DNA of 64,000 bases. Source: Oscarella lobularis (Eukaryota > Porifera > Homoscleromorpha > Homosclerophorida > Oscarellidae). Location: contig NC_089179.1 of assembly GCF_947507565.1 (NCBI RefSeq), positions 496,001 through 560,000 of the forward strand, in the 5' to 3' direction. This document shows, piece after piece, positions 36,181-47,075 of this stretch; position 1 is the first letter of the stretch; every line of letters starts with the position of its first letter. A model generated the notes under the pieces. That model did not search any database. It saw only the letters and a list, made by a program, of their open reading frames with translations, and was not told the origin of the DNA. Both the position numbers and the translations under genes were made by a program.

Positions 36181-38733
36181 TTATACGGTTTCTTTAAAAA
36201 GGATATTCAGTGGGCCATAGGCGGTATTTGTGTCGTTCTTCAGCTGATAGCTGCTATTGGTCTGCGAACTGCTTTGAACTCGTCCGACGACTTCGACGAC
36301 GTCTCTCTGCACGTCCATCAGCGTCAGCAAATGATAACCGTCGCCGGTCGACTCGTGCCCGGAATGATTCGTATCGAACCACTCGTCGTCGTCTCCGCCG
36401 TCACTTTCACTCAAAACAATGTAGTAAGAGTGGTGAGCGACGAGTTCAACGTCGCTCGACACGTTGGCGTACTTAAAGCCTAAGACGTCCGCTTCCCCCT
36501 GTGACATGTCGAGCGAGATTGGCTTGTCGAGAAGAGAGCGTTCGGTGTGTGCATCGAGTATCAAAATCTCGTGCACGTGTCTATTGAACGGGGCGAAATA
36601 GCGACCGACTGCCGTCAGAGTGACGTTCTTTTTCATCTTGATGCACACGCCGAACATTCCCCTCAGTCGATAGTAGCTCCCGCCGTCGGGAAGAAGACCG
36701 AAGAGAAGCGAAGTGCGCGGCGCCTGTTGAGTTCGATTCGTCGAAATGAGGAAATTGTCAAACTGAGCGAAATTCCATCCTGATCCAATGCCAGCCATTC
36801 CGTTGGTAGCGTACAAATAGCCGTCAGTTGTTTGCGTGATCGTCACGTTGTCGATCAAAGCCGTGACTCTATAGTCAAAAAGTTCGAGGGCTAGGGTGTG
36901 CCATTGATTGGGTCCGTATTTGGAAACCGTTCCTCTGCGAAGCACCTCGCCGTTGTGTTTCGATTTCGTACTTCGAAACGTCAAGTTCCAATTTCCAGAA
37001 CAGTCGACGATCAAGCAAAGTCCCACTGGGATGCTGTTGTTCCATGTCAAGCCGGATTCAACGAGATCGGCTCGACCGCAAAGTTTAACCGTGCCGCACG
37101 TTTCGTTTTTCGCTCCCGTCGGCGACTCGATGAGTGCGTCGCATTGGACGCGATAGTTTTGCCAATTTCCGGGAAAGTAGGCGATTGGTTCGCCGTTTTT
37201 GCGATGCCAATCGATCGGCTGTGCCGTCACCCACTGGCGAAGGACTCGGTTTGACGACGGCGACGACTCATTCGGCGCGTGTATTTGGAAGCTGCCGAAA
37301 TAGTCGGAAAGATAACGGGGATTTTGATACTCGGCACGATCGTCGCCGTCGAAATCGTCGCTGTACGGTAATGTGGGAAGCGGAGCCGGCGACGGCACCG
37401 AATACGAATGCCCTCCGCCGCCGTTCGTGTTCGTGAACGTGTAAACAGACTGAGGATCGAGGGTATAGATGAACCGTCCGGACACGATGGGAACGATTGG
37501 TCGATCGACGAACGAGAACGTCTCGTTCGTTTGCCAGACGGCGACGAAGAGCACTTTTGTGATGAGGGGGAAAAAAGCTACGACATTTGTAATCGTCGTC
37601 GCTCCGCTCGTCTCGATAATAATGACGAAGTCGCTCGACGTCTTATTGGGAACGAGCGTCGTAAACGATCCCACTCCGCCTTCGAGGATTCCGCTGCCGG
37701 GCATCTGACCGTTGATACGTGTCGTCGGCGAAAGCGGCGGAAGGTATAACCAGCCGGGTTGAATAAAATGAGTGAAATGGGCCGTCACGATAAAGCTACG
37801 ACGGACTTCGTAATATCCGGACCACGGGTGTCGAGCCGCTATTAGACCGTGGTTTACCCGACGAAAGTTTTGAATCCACGACGTGATCAGGGGACAGAGT
37901 ATGACCGACGTTTGACGATTTTTGACGTAGTACGTGATCAGGTGCCGAGCCCAGGTCATTGCGCTCGGCCACGACGGCGGAGCGGAGTCGATTCCGCCGT
38001 CCTCGCTTCGCCAGAGAGGTTTGTGAAGCGTGGAAACGACGTCGGGCGGTTGGGCGCTGCTGTGAACGCCTACGATGCTCACGCTGGCATTCAGCTCCTC
38101 GTCTTTTGCCATCGCTTCCGCTATGCTCCAGTCGCCGTCCGCCGCGACGATTTGAACGTGATTGAGACCGTTGGCGTCTAGGCCCTTTCGCAGCTTTTTT
38201 ATGTAATCGCCGTTCCACGGCATTTCGTTCCAGATTCCCAAGTAGTCGACCGTCACGTTGTAATATCGTTTTGCGCCCTGAATGAATTTGACGTGGTACG
38301 AAATGCCGTCGTCGGAGAAAAAAGTTCCGTTTCCTATCCAATGAGGCTCGCCCCATGCGAGACAGTAAATTCGAATGTTTGGATTTCGCTTCTTTGCTTC
38401 GGTCATGAGCCACCATTCGTAGCCGCGCTGGTAATTCTCGTCGTCTCTCGAGTGCATGTGGGACGGTTCGGTGCCCCAGGTGCTCTGCGAGTCTCCGCCG
38501 ATTTCCACCTTGAGAATGTGGAAGGAAGCGGCAAAATTAGGCAGAAAGAGCAAATCGAGAATATGAGAACGAGTCGGCTCTGGATAGTCGTAGAGCAGAC
38601 GAGATGAAGCGCCAGCACTGAGCCCTCCAATGCCGTCGAACATTTCGGCACCATTTTTGGGATCGACGAGTATTTGTGTGAATTCGTCACCGTAGGTAGT
38701 AGCAAAAAGAAGTGCGAGTATGAAAAGAGACAT
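36181..38733 (-). CDS. GALC: Galactosylceramidase-like glycoside hydrolase (GH59), intronless
   Basis: A single frame of 850 residues. A signal peptide (MSLFILALLFATTYG) precedes a TIM barrel with FDGIGGLSAGASSRLLYDYP, AWGEPHWIGNG, the acid/base Glu170 in LGIWNE and the nucleophile Glu244 in LWRSED; the spacing of the two Glu (74) is close to the human enzyme (76). HPWSGYYEVRRSFIVTAHFT and QPGWLYL follow, then beta-sandwich and lectin-like domains ending near residue 690 (AQFDNFLIST). Human GALC ends about here, but this protein continues for about 150 residues with YRLRGMFGVCIKMKKNVTLT and a Ser/Asp-rich tail, probably an extra beta domain. The predicted role is lysosomal hydrolysis of galactosyl-sphingolipids. 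The absence of introns is unusual in this region. Confidence 0.88.
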   Translation of the reverse strand: MSLFILALLFATTYGDEFTQILVDPKNGAEMFDGIGGLSAGASSRLLYDYPEPTRSHILDLLFLPNFAASFHILKVEIGGDSQSTWGTEPSHMHSRDDENYQRGYEWWLMTEAKKRNPNIRIYCLAWGEPHWIGNGTFFSDDGISYHVKFIQGAKRYYNVTVDYLGIWNEMPWNGDYIKKLRKGLDANGLNHVQIVAADGDWSIAEAMAKDEELNASVSIVGVHSSAQPPDVVSTLHKPLWRSEDGGIDSAPPSWPSAMTWARHLITYYVKNRQTSVILCPLITSWIQNFRRVNHGLIAARHPWSGYYEVRRSFIVTAHFTHFIQPGWLYLPPLSPTTRINGQMPGSGILEGGVGSFTTLVPNKTSSDFVIIIETSGATTITNVVAFFPLITKVLFVAVWQTNETFSFVDRPIVPIVSGRFIYTLDPQSVYTFTNTNGGGGHSYSVPSPAPLPTLPYSDDFDGDDRAEYQNPRYLSDYFGSFQIHAPNESSPSSNRVLRQWVTAQPIDWHRKNGEPIAYFPGNWQNYRVQCDALIESPTGAKNETCGTVKLCGRADLVESGLTWNNSIPVGLCLIVDCSGNWNLTFRSTKSKHNGEVLRRGTVSKYGPNQWHTLALELFDYRVTALIDNVTITQTTDGYLYATNGMAGIGSGWNFAQFDNFLISTNRTQQAPRTSLLFGLLPDGGSYYRLRGMFGVCIKMKKNVTLTAVGRYFAPFNRHVHEILILDAHTERSLLDKPISLDMSQGEADVLGFKYANVSSDVELVAHHSYYIVLSESDGGDDDEWFDTNHSGHESTGDGYHLLTLMDVQRDVVEVVGRVQSSSQTNSSYQLKNDTNTAYGPLNILFKETV

Positions 38734-38794
38734 GGTTACTATGGATGCACGTGAGCTAGGAACGCAGCGTTACTACAAAGCGCGGAAACGGACT

Positions 38795-41035
38795 TTAATT
38801 TTCGTCACTCGTTTTCAACTCCTTCATCTCTTCTTCTTCGACGGCGCCAGAATACAACTTGTTCGTCTTTGCTTCCTCGTCATTGTCGTCGTTCTCTTCA
38901 GGATTGCTTTCCTTCTTGAACTTCCACCACGAAATGAAAAAGCAGACGTCGCACAAGACGGCGCCCGTAATCGCAAGATAGAAAATGTTGTAACCGAGCT
39001 CATCGTTGTCGTACACCCAACAACTTCCTCTGTCACTGCAGCTGTCGTCCCACAAAGAGCAGCTCAAATCGATGACGAATCCCAGCAGCAAGGGACCGAT
39101 ACCCAAGCCAATGTGAAGAGCAATTTGGTACATGCCAAAGCCGAGCGATTTGTCTTCTTTGTCAACGCACCTGGAGAACGAGTAAAGCAGAGTTGCGTTT
39201 CTGCTCGTAAATTCACGTACCTCACTATGACATTTGCAACCAGAGGACCTGCTCCGTATACACAAAAAACGGCGACGAAAACGAGGAAGATGAAAGGTCC
39301 CAAATACGAACAGTTTTCCGGTTCGCATCTGTCGTCTTGGGCCTGGAAGACTTGACCACCGGTGGTCTTTTGAGAATTCCATATGCACGAGCAGTCGGTG
39401 AAATACGTCTAAAATGGATCACCTATACGGATCAATTTACGAGGAATTTTTCAGTTCAAACTTCGTTTGATTCGTGGACGAGGCCTTTGCACCCGGCGTG
39501 GCAAACCGAGAAGTAAGTGAGTCCGTCCGAACCGCACACCGGTTGATAAAGGTCGTCGTGACAGAGGCAATGAGTGTTGCACGCAGAACTCAAATTTCCT
39601 TTCATCGGACTCCTAAACAGGGAGAAATCGCCGTTGGACCGGCCGGCAGAGGCAATGCAAAGCTCACGTACGTGTCATTGTAGGCCGTTAGAGTTGTTCC
39701 GACAACGGGCGAAGAAGGACAGACGAGCACGAAACCGGACGTCGCGGCACCGGCAATGAACGTCGTGATGACGAGCGTCAACATGGAACCGCGTCCACTA
39801 AGTTTTGTGATTCGGGCAAACGCGCCACCTGCCAAGGCTCCGAGAACGGAACCGGGAATGAGAATGGCGCCGGCGACGAGCGGCGCTCTGTCCGTGGCGA
39901 TGCGAAATTGCACTTCCATGAGCTTAGGAAGGAACGTCGCCGCGCCGCCCAGGGTTACCGTACTGAACATGATTCCAATCAGAAGAAACATGAGGACCGG
40001 ATTGAGAAAGAGTCGTTTCAGTCGAACGCCGACATTTTTCATTTTCCCCTCTTTGGGAACTTCGTAGTCCTCTTCAACTTTTCCTTTTACTTCTTTTTCC
40101 TTCTCCTTGATTCGTTTCGGAAAGCAGAGCAGCGGTATGGAGACAATTGTGAGAATGCTGCCGGCGACTATAAATTGCAGCCACCAGGCACCAACCCACG
40201 CCGGATAACCGGGCTTCATAAAATACTCTTCCGGTCGGAGATCGCGAAGATCGACGAACATCGCTATAAAGACGCCGCCGCCGAGCAGGAGACCAGCGGC
40301 GGTGCCGAGCGAGGACATGGAAAAGATGACGCCCATGTGCATAGGAAAAGCCTTTTTTGTTGTGTTATCACTGATGAAGGCTCCAGCTAAGACGTAGAAC
40401 AGTGTCGCTCCGATTCCCGCTATGATCATGGATACGAGGAAGAGAGCGTACGACGCGTCGTTTACGCTCGTTGAAGGGCAATAGCCTTTGCCGTATCCGA
40501 GACCACATAGACCGGCAATCAAGGAAGATGATCCCCAATTGTAGTCGTACTTTCCGACGATCGCTTTGGGGATGGCAAACAGCAAGGCAGCAAGTGATAG
40601 GATGAAGCCCCCGACGGCCGCGGCGCGGGGGCGGTGCACGCGGATGCCCATGTAGCCGACGAAGAGGGCGCAAACGACGCACGATATGTCGTACATACTC
40701 GAAATCAATCCTGCTTGTCTGCTTGACAAGCCAAAGTTTTTCTCCAGCGACGTTATGCTCGCCGGTATAAATCCTACGAATGAAAATATCATAATTGGGT
40801 GTGGCCCGCCCTCAACCCGCCCCGCCTAGCGTTATTGCCCTCAATATCGGTTCAATGAAACGCGCGTGAAGGAGAAGATATTTTGATACTAGGCTCTTCT
40901 GAGAAAGGGGCGGATTTTTTTCACGACTCCAACGATCTTAGCGCTGGCACTCTTACCGTTCAAAAACATGCTCTGGCTGAAATAGACCAGTGACGCAAAA
41001 GCAGTGAATCCCGCGACGCTGTTGAAAACCCTCAT
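38795..41035 (-). CDS. Solute carrier organic anion transporter, copy A
   Basis: A 12-helix OATP/SLCO transporter in about six exons. It starts at 41035 with MRVFNSVAGFTAFASLVYFS. The second exon carries FIPASITSLEKNFGLSSRQA, the large exon covers helices 2-8 with GTAAGLLLGGGVFIAMFVDL and PAWVGAWWLQFIVAG, and a separate exon encodes the extracellular Kazal-like Cys domain (CNTHCLCHDDLYQPVCGSDG). The last exons give helices 11-12 and an acidic tail ending ELKTSDEN. SLCO proteins carry organic anions such as steroid conjugates across the plasma membrane. It is one of three tandem copies; copy B is much the closer relative. GALC starts only 61 bp downstream of its stop. Confidence 0.87.
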
Positions 41036-41218
41036 GACTAGTTGATGAAGTGGCCTGCAGCAAGCAGTTTGAAAAGCACGTGATTTCCAAAACAAGTGGG
41101 AGGCTAAGAATTCATATCATTAGGCCGCAACTTACGGGTCAAAACAAAAAAAGGATGACACGCCTTCAGGCATTTTTATTCAACTGCGGATGAGGATAAG
41201 AAAGTAAAACTATAGTCT

Positions 41219-43430
41219 CTAAACCGGACGTTCTTTATCTGTTGCAGCCTTTGGCACTTCTTTCAACTCCATCTCTTCTTCTTCGGTGGCAGAGTCCGGT
41301 TTGTTTGTCTTATCATTGTCGTCGTCGTCGTCGTCGTCGTCTTCTTCAGGATCGGTTTCGTTTTTGAATGTCCACCACGAAATAAAAAAGCAGATGCCGC
41401 ACAAGACGGCACCAACAATTGAGAGATAAAAAATGTTGTATCCGAGTTGCTTGTTGTCGTATACCCAGCAATTTCCTCTGTCGCTGCAACTGTTGTTCCA
41501 CAAAGAGCAAGTCACATCGATGACGAATCCCAGCAGCAAAGGACCAACGGCCAGGCCAATGTGTAGAGCAAAGTGATGCATGCCCAAGCTGAGCGACTTG
41601 TCTTCTTTTTCAACGCACCTAGAAACGGAAAAGAAACGTTTCAGGAGCAAATTGCGTTTCCGCTGGTGCTTGCCTTACCTCACCAAGGCGTTTGATACCA
41701 GCGGACCGCCTGAATATATGACAAAAACGGCGGAGAAAAAAAGGAAGATAAAAGGTCCTAAATACGAGCAGTTTTCCGGTTCACATCTGTCACTTTGTGC
41801 TTGAAAGACGCGACCATTGGCGGTCTTCTGAAAATTCCATATACACGAACAATTGGTAAAATACGTCTAAAGAAAGGCTCGCGTATGCCGATTGATTAAT
41901 TATTTCGAACTTGATTTGCGTCGGCGACGACGTTTTTGCATCCAGCGTGACAAACCGAAAAGTAGGTGAAGCCGTCTGAACCGCAAACCGGTCGATAAAG
42001 ATCGTCGTGACAGAGGCAATGAGAATTGCAAGCAGAACTCAAATTTCCTTTCATCAGATTCCTAGACAGAGGAGCTATTGCACCGGAATAAGACACAAGC
42101 GAAGCTCACGTGTCATTATAGGCCGTTAGAGTTGTTCCGACGACGGGTGAAGAGGGGCAACTGAGCAGAAAACCGGACGTGCAAGCACCGGCGATCAACG
42201 TTATGAATACGAGCGTCAACATGGAACCGCGCCCACTCAATTTCGTAATTCTAGCGAACGCGCCGCCCGTCAAGGCTCCGAGAACGGCACCGGGAACGAG
42301 AATAGCGCCGGCGACGAGCGTCGCTCTGTCCGTCGCCATGTGAAATTGCACTTCCATGATCTTTGGGAGAAACGTTCCGGCGCCGCCTAAGCTAACCGTA
42401 CTAATCAAGGATCCCATCAAAAGAAACATCAGGACTGGATTGAGAACGAGTCGTTTCAGTCGAACGCCGATATCCTTTAATTTTCCGTCGTTTGCAGCTT
42501 CAATTCTTCTTCCTTCTTTTTCCTGCTTGATTTGTTTTGGAAAGCAGAGCAGCGGTATGGAGACAATTGCGAGAAGACCGCCGACGAGTATGAACTGCAG
42601 CCACCAGGCACCGACCCACGCCGGGTTATCCGGCTTTATTACAACATTCTCTTCCTCTGATAGGGGATCGTGGAGGTCAACAAACATCGCTATGAACACG
42701 CCGCCGCCGAGAAGGAAACCGGCCGCCGTGCCTAGCAGGATCATCGACAGGATAAAGCTCATGTGCATGGGGTAAGCCTTTTTCGCTGTGTTGTCACTGA
42801 TAAATGCTCCGGTCAAGACGTAGAGCAGCGTTCCTCCTATTCCTGCGAGGAACACGGATACGAGAAAGAGGGCGTACGAAGCGTCGTTCGCGTTCGTCGG
42901 AGGGCAATAGCCTCTCTCGTATCCAAGTTCGCAGAGCCCCAATTGTAGTCGTACTTTCCGACGATTGCTTTGGGGATTACAAAAAGCAAAGCGGCAAACG
43001 ATAGGATAAAACCTCCCGTTCCTATGGCTCGAGGACGGTGCGTTCGGATGCCGAAATAGCCGACAACGAGGCCGCAAACGATGCACGATATATCGTACAT
43101 ACTCGGAATCAATCCTGCTTGTCTGCTTGACAAGCCAAAGTTCTTCTCCAGCGACGTTATGCTCGCCGGGATGAATCCTACACGGTTTACAAGATATATA
43201 ATTTATCTTTATGATGTGACCCTCGGAATGGTTCCTTCCTACACCTCGCCCCCGCTTTCCAAGCCATCTGGTTTGTAAAACGGAGAGGCGGGTGCACTTG
43301 CTACTTTTAGCTACGTTCTCGAGGCACTTTAAATGTATGGTTTCTACATACCGCCTAAGAACATGCTCTGGCTGAAATAGACGAACGACGAGAAAGCAGT
43401 GAATCCCACAGCGCTCTGAAACACTGTCAT
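41219..43430 (-). pseudogene. SLCO copy B, frame-disrupted by a 22-bp deletion (or rescued by a tiny intron)
   Basis: It has the same exon plan as copy A: start at 43430 (MTVFQSAVGFTAFSSFVYFS), Kazal exon (CNSHCLCHDDLYRPVCGSDG), and an acidic (GAC)n-encoded tail ending at 41219. Near 42935, in the loop after KYDYNWG, copy B lacks 22 bp present in copy A, so the upstream and downstream halves lie in different frames; both halves are otherwise open. Simple reading stops soon after the deletion. Alternatively, a GTACGA...GAGAG segment (about 41 bp) could be spliced out to give AIVGKGYCPPTN and restore the frame without the loop. A sequencing or assembly error is a third option. I mark it as a pseudogene provisionally. 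Confidence 0.6.
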
Positions 43431-43723
43431 GATCACTTTATCAGGCTATTCACGAAGTAGCCTCCTTTGCTTTGCTTTGAATTGCGGTGTCAGCGGACGG
43501 CCGGCCCAAGGATACTGCGGGAACAGTTGGCGGGGGCCAGCTGACGGCTATAGCGTGCGTCCTGCAAATTGAAAGCGGTTGGTATGACGTAGTTGGCAGA
43601 ATTTGAAAATCAGTGCTTAACCAACCAAACTTCTTTTTCTAGGGGCCGGCCCAGACGAAACATATGAAACCATGCACACTACACTACAGTACGTCAAATA
43701 CTAGGCGGCTGGCCAAAGAACGA

Positions 43724-45847
43724 CTACGCTAAAGTTTTGAGTTCCTGTTCTTCACTCGCCATCTTGTCGCTCTTTTCGCTTCTTTTATCTTTTTCATTGT
43801 CGTCGTCGTCGTCGTCGTCGTCGTTTTCGTCATCTTTATCCATTTCAGGACTGAATTTCCACCAGGAAATGCCGAAGCAAACGACTGAGATGACCGCACC
43901 GACGATGAGCATAGCGAAAATGTAGTGTCCCATGTCTCTCGTTTCGTACACCCAGCAACCGCCTTTGGTGCCGCAGCTGTAGTCCCACATAATACAGCTA
44001 AAATCCAGAACCGTGCCAATGAGCACAGGACCGATGACGTAGCCGGTGTGGGAGAAAATTTGGAATAGCCCAAGAGCCAGAGGTTTGTCCTTCTTGTCGA
44101 CAGATCTTGAAGAGAAGTTTAATTAGTTTTTGGAAAATAGTCGTTTCGTATTTCTTGCCTGACGACAACGTTTGTTTCCAAAGTACTGCCTACAAATATG
44201 GCGAAAATCATGAGGAAAAACAGCAGAAGAAAGGGCGCAAAGTAAGGGCAATTCTTTTGTTCACAGCGTCCCTCGGTTGCCTGGAACAGTTTGCCAGACG
44301 CTGTTTTTCCAGACGGCCAGATGCAAGAGCAGTCGTAGAAGTGCGACTACGCAAAAGAAGCAATTCAGCTTTAGGGGGCCCGGGAAGCGCGGTCACGGTA
44401 CAATAACTAACTGTGTCTGCTTCTGTATCGTTGACTTCCCCCTGGCAGCCAGCGTGGCAGACGGAGAAATAAGTGACTCCGTCCTCGCCGCAAGTTGGCT
44501 CATACACGTCAGCTTTACATCGGCATTGTGCGTTGCACGAAGACGTCAAATTATTGAGAACGGAACTTCTATCAAAAGCAAACAGTCGAGGTAGACTATA
44601 TATTGTTTCTTTAGCTTACGTGTCGTTGTAAGTCGTCTTTTCCGATCCTGCTACAGGCGTCGGTTTGCAGACGAGCAGAAAGCCGGTGGTGAGTGCAGCG
44701 GCAATGCAAGTCGTAATAAAGAGCGTTTTCGCTGATCCTCGACCCGTCAGTTTAAGTTTGTGCGCCAGAAATCCTCCTGTCAAACAGCCAATCGCTGCAG
44801 CCGGAACGAGGACAGCGCCGCCCGTCAGACTGGCCGTCGAAGCAGCGAGACTGAATTGCTGCTGAAGAAACTTGGGCAAGAAAATTGTACCGCCGCCGAC
44901 TGCAATGGAACTGGAGAGGAATCCAAATAGATTGAACATGAGGACGGGATTGCACAGAAGACGTCCGAGTCGTCGACCGAAGTTTTTGATTTTTTTCTTG
45001 CTATTGGAATCGTCGGAGTCGTCTTCGTCGTCCGAGTCGTCCGAGTTGTCACCTGTCTTGATTTGCTTCGGAAAGAAGAGCAACGGAATTCCGACAATAG
45101 TGAGAAGAATTCCGGCGACGATGTATTCCAACCACCAGGCACCGACCCATGCCGGATGACTCGGCTTCAAATACGTCGGCTTCTCGCCGATATCGACATA
45201 GAGATTGATGAAAACGCCGCCGCCGATCAGAAAGCCGGCCGCCGTTCCCACGAATGTCGCCGTGTACTGAATTCCCAAATAAAAAGGAAATGCTCTTTTG
45301 GACGTGTTGTCGCTAAGGTAGGCGGCACTCAAAACATAGAGCATCGTCGCTCCCACGCCAGCTAGGGCCATTGATATGAGAAAGACCGCCCACGAGCCGA
45401 TTAGAGCCTCCTCCTTGCACGAGTTCATGTCTGCCCCGGCGTTGTCGGCTGCGCAGAAGCCCGTTTCGTTTTTTGTTGCCACGTACTTGCCGCTGAGCGC
45501 TTTGGGAACGGCGAAGAGTAAGCTGGCGACGGCGACAATGAATGTGCCGATTGCCATGCCTCGAGGCTTGTGGGACTTAGTTCCAATGCAGCCTATGAAG
45601 ATTCCAGCGGCGACGCAGGCGAGGTCGTACATGCTGGCAATGAGACCCGATTGGCTGCTTGAAAGACGGAATTGGAGCTCCAACGACGTGACACTAGACG
45701 GATAAAATCCTAACCACGAGAAATCGTTAAATTAAGGTATATATGACTCCTTTACTGATCCCTACCATTCACGAAAAGGCTTTGACTGAAAGATGCCAGC
45801 GCCAAGCATGCAGTAAAGGCTCCAATGTTTTTCCAGCTAACACCCAT
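43724..45847 (-). CDS. Solute carrier organic anion transporter, copy C
   Basis: The start is at 45847 (MGVSWKNIGAFTACLALASF). It has the same architecture as copies A and B: GFYPSSVTSLELQFRLSSSQ, IASMYDLACVAAGIFIGCIG, GTAAGFLIGGGVFINLYVDI, PAWVGAWWLEYIVAGILLTI, an acidic Asp/Ser cytoplasmic loop near 45030, the Kazal-like exon (CNAQCRCKADVYEPTCGEDG), and a C-terminal helix plus an Asp-rich tail ending QELKTLA at 43724. Its extracellular loop after the KYVATKNETGFC segment carries extra cysteines absent from A and B, and overall it is clearly the more diverged copy. It is expected to be a plasma-membrane organic anion carrier of unknown substrate. Confidence 0.87.
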
Positions 45848-46181
45848 GTTGTGACGTACCGCGCGCGTATCACTTCACTGGCACACCCGCGCGTTCACTC
45901 CTCTAATACGCCCGAGACTCGGCGCCGAATAAAAATTCTGCTATCAGAGGGGGATGTTTGTTCGACGACGCCAGCTGTGTAGCGGTCCCTCTCGATAGGT
46001 TCCCTCTGACCTGTATATAGTGAATTTGGGACGCTGCGCGTATAGTCTCGATCGCGTGCCAGGCCCTTCTCGATCTCTGATTGCGAATGTGGAAGTCCCC
46101 GTAACACTAAAGGCTTTATTATTTCTAAAAAAAGAAGCCGCTCTTTGTTTTGCTGGTTACGCCTTTTGACACGCCTCCATC
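45848..46181. promoter_or_regulatory. Divergent spacer SLCO copy C / nitrobindin
   Basis: 334 bp between divergent starts. CCTCTGACCTGTATATAG at about 46004 has a TATA-like word (TATATA) but no supporting evidence of use. Nothing else recognised. Confidence 0.35.
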
Positions 46182-46840
46182 ATGTCCCGTACCTCTTTTC
46201 TTCGCCGTTTTTCTCGGTCGGTAATGTCGACTGATTCGTTGCGTTGGCTGGCGGGAAAGTGGACGGGAGAGGGTCGAGGCTTTTATCCCACCATCGATTC
46301 ATTCGAATACGAAGAGGAAATCGAATTTCAGCGTATTCCCAACAAGCCAGTTCTAAAATACGAGTAAAACGACGTTAGAAGCCGACCTCTTCGATAAGAC
46401 TAACCTGAAATAGCTGCAAAACGTGGCATCCAGTGGACAAAACTCCCATGCACTTGGAAAGCGGCTTCCTAAAAATGAAACCCGGAACAAACCAGGTAGC
46501 CTTCAGCATAGCAGAAAACATAGGTAAAAAATCGACATAAACGGCGTAGAAACTTTGCACCATACCTTTTAGCCATCACTGAAATGAGCGAGGGAACACT
46601 AACAGATAATAGCCTCTCGGTCACCACCCAATCCATTGGCCGAAGCGGATTCAATAAAGAGCCGTCGGTATTGAAGGTAATAGTGGGTAACGCACCGCTG
46701 AAAATAATACGTAAATACTCCCCAAGGTGCAACGTGATTACCGACTCACTCCTGATGGAGATTTAGAGTACACAATATCCATGCAAACGGCTACGCAGCC
46801 CTTACAAGAGCATCTCCGTGCAAAGCTAAAAAAGTTCTAA
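46182..46840 (+). CDS. Nitrobindin-domain protein (THAP4 C-terminal-like)
   Basis: Four small exons. After a basic N-terminus (MSRTSFLRRFSRSVMSTD) comes LRWLAGKWTGEGRGFYPTID, the GxWxGxGxGxYP signature of nitrobindin beta-barrels, then FEYEEEIEF, CKTWHPVDKTPMHLESGFLK, KPGTNQVAFSIAENI, LSVTTQSIGRSGFNKEPSVL, and DYRLTPDGDLEYTISMQTAT to the stop at 46840. This matches the heme-binding domain of THAP4 and stand-alone nitrobindins, which bind ferric heme and react with nitric oxide or peroxynitrite. No THAP zinc finger is present, so it is a stand-alone form. The Arg-rich start could be a weak mitochondrial signal, but this is uncertain. Introns are about 50-90 bp. Confidence 0.85.
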
Positions 46841-47075
46841 GGCTCATTTTTGAGCGACTAGTGCCGTGCTATTGGAGTCGATTCGCGGTAGTGTCACCTT
46901 TTCTTTTCTTTTGCTTGCACTGAGCGATTTGGCGAGCGGCAAAACCGTCCACGGTCTAAACTCTACCGTTGCACCCCTTTTGTTTATCGTATTCGTTGGG
47001 CTCGTAATCTTCTTTGCCTGATAGCTCGTCTTAGATCTCTCTTGCACGCCGGACCCTATTCTCAGAGGCCCGAGT

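Noticed and set aside
37796-38416. 206-codon minus frame inside GALC
   Set aside because: It is an Arg-rich shadow of the conserved GALC frame.
38734-38794. SLCO-A and GALC as one fused gene
   Set aside because: GALC has its own signal peptide and SLCO-A has a clear stop; only proximity links them.
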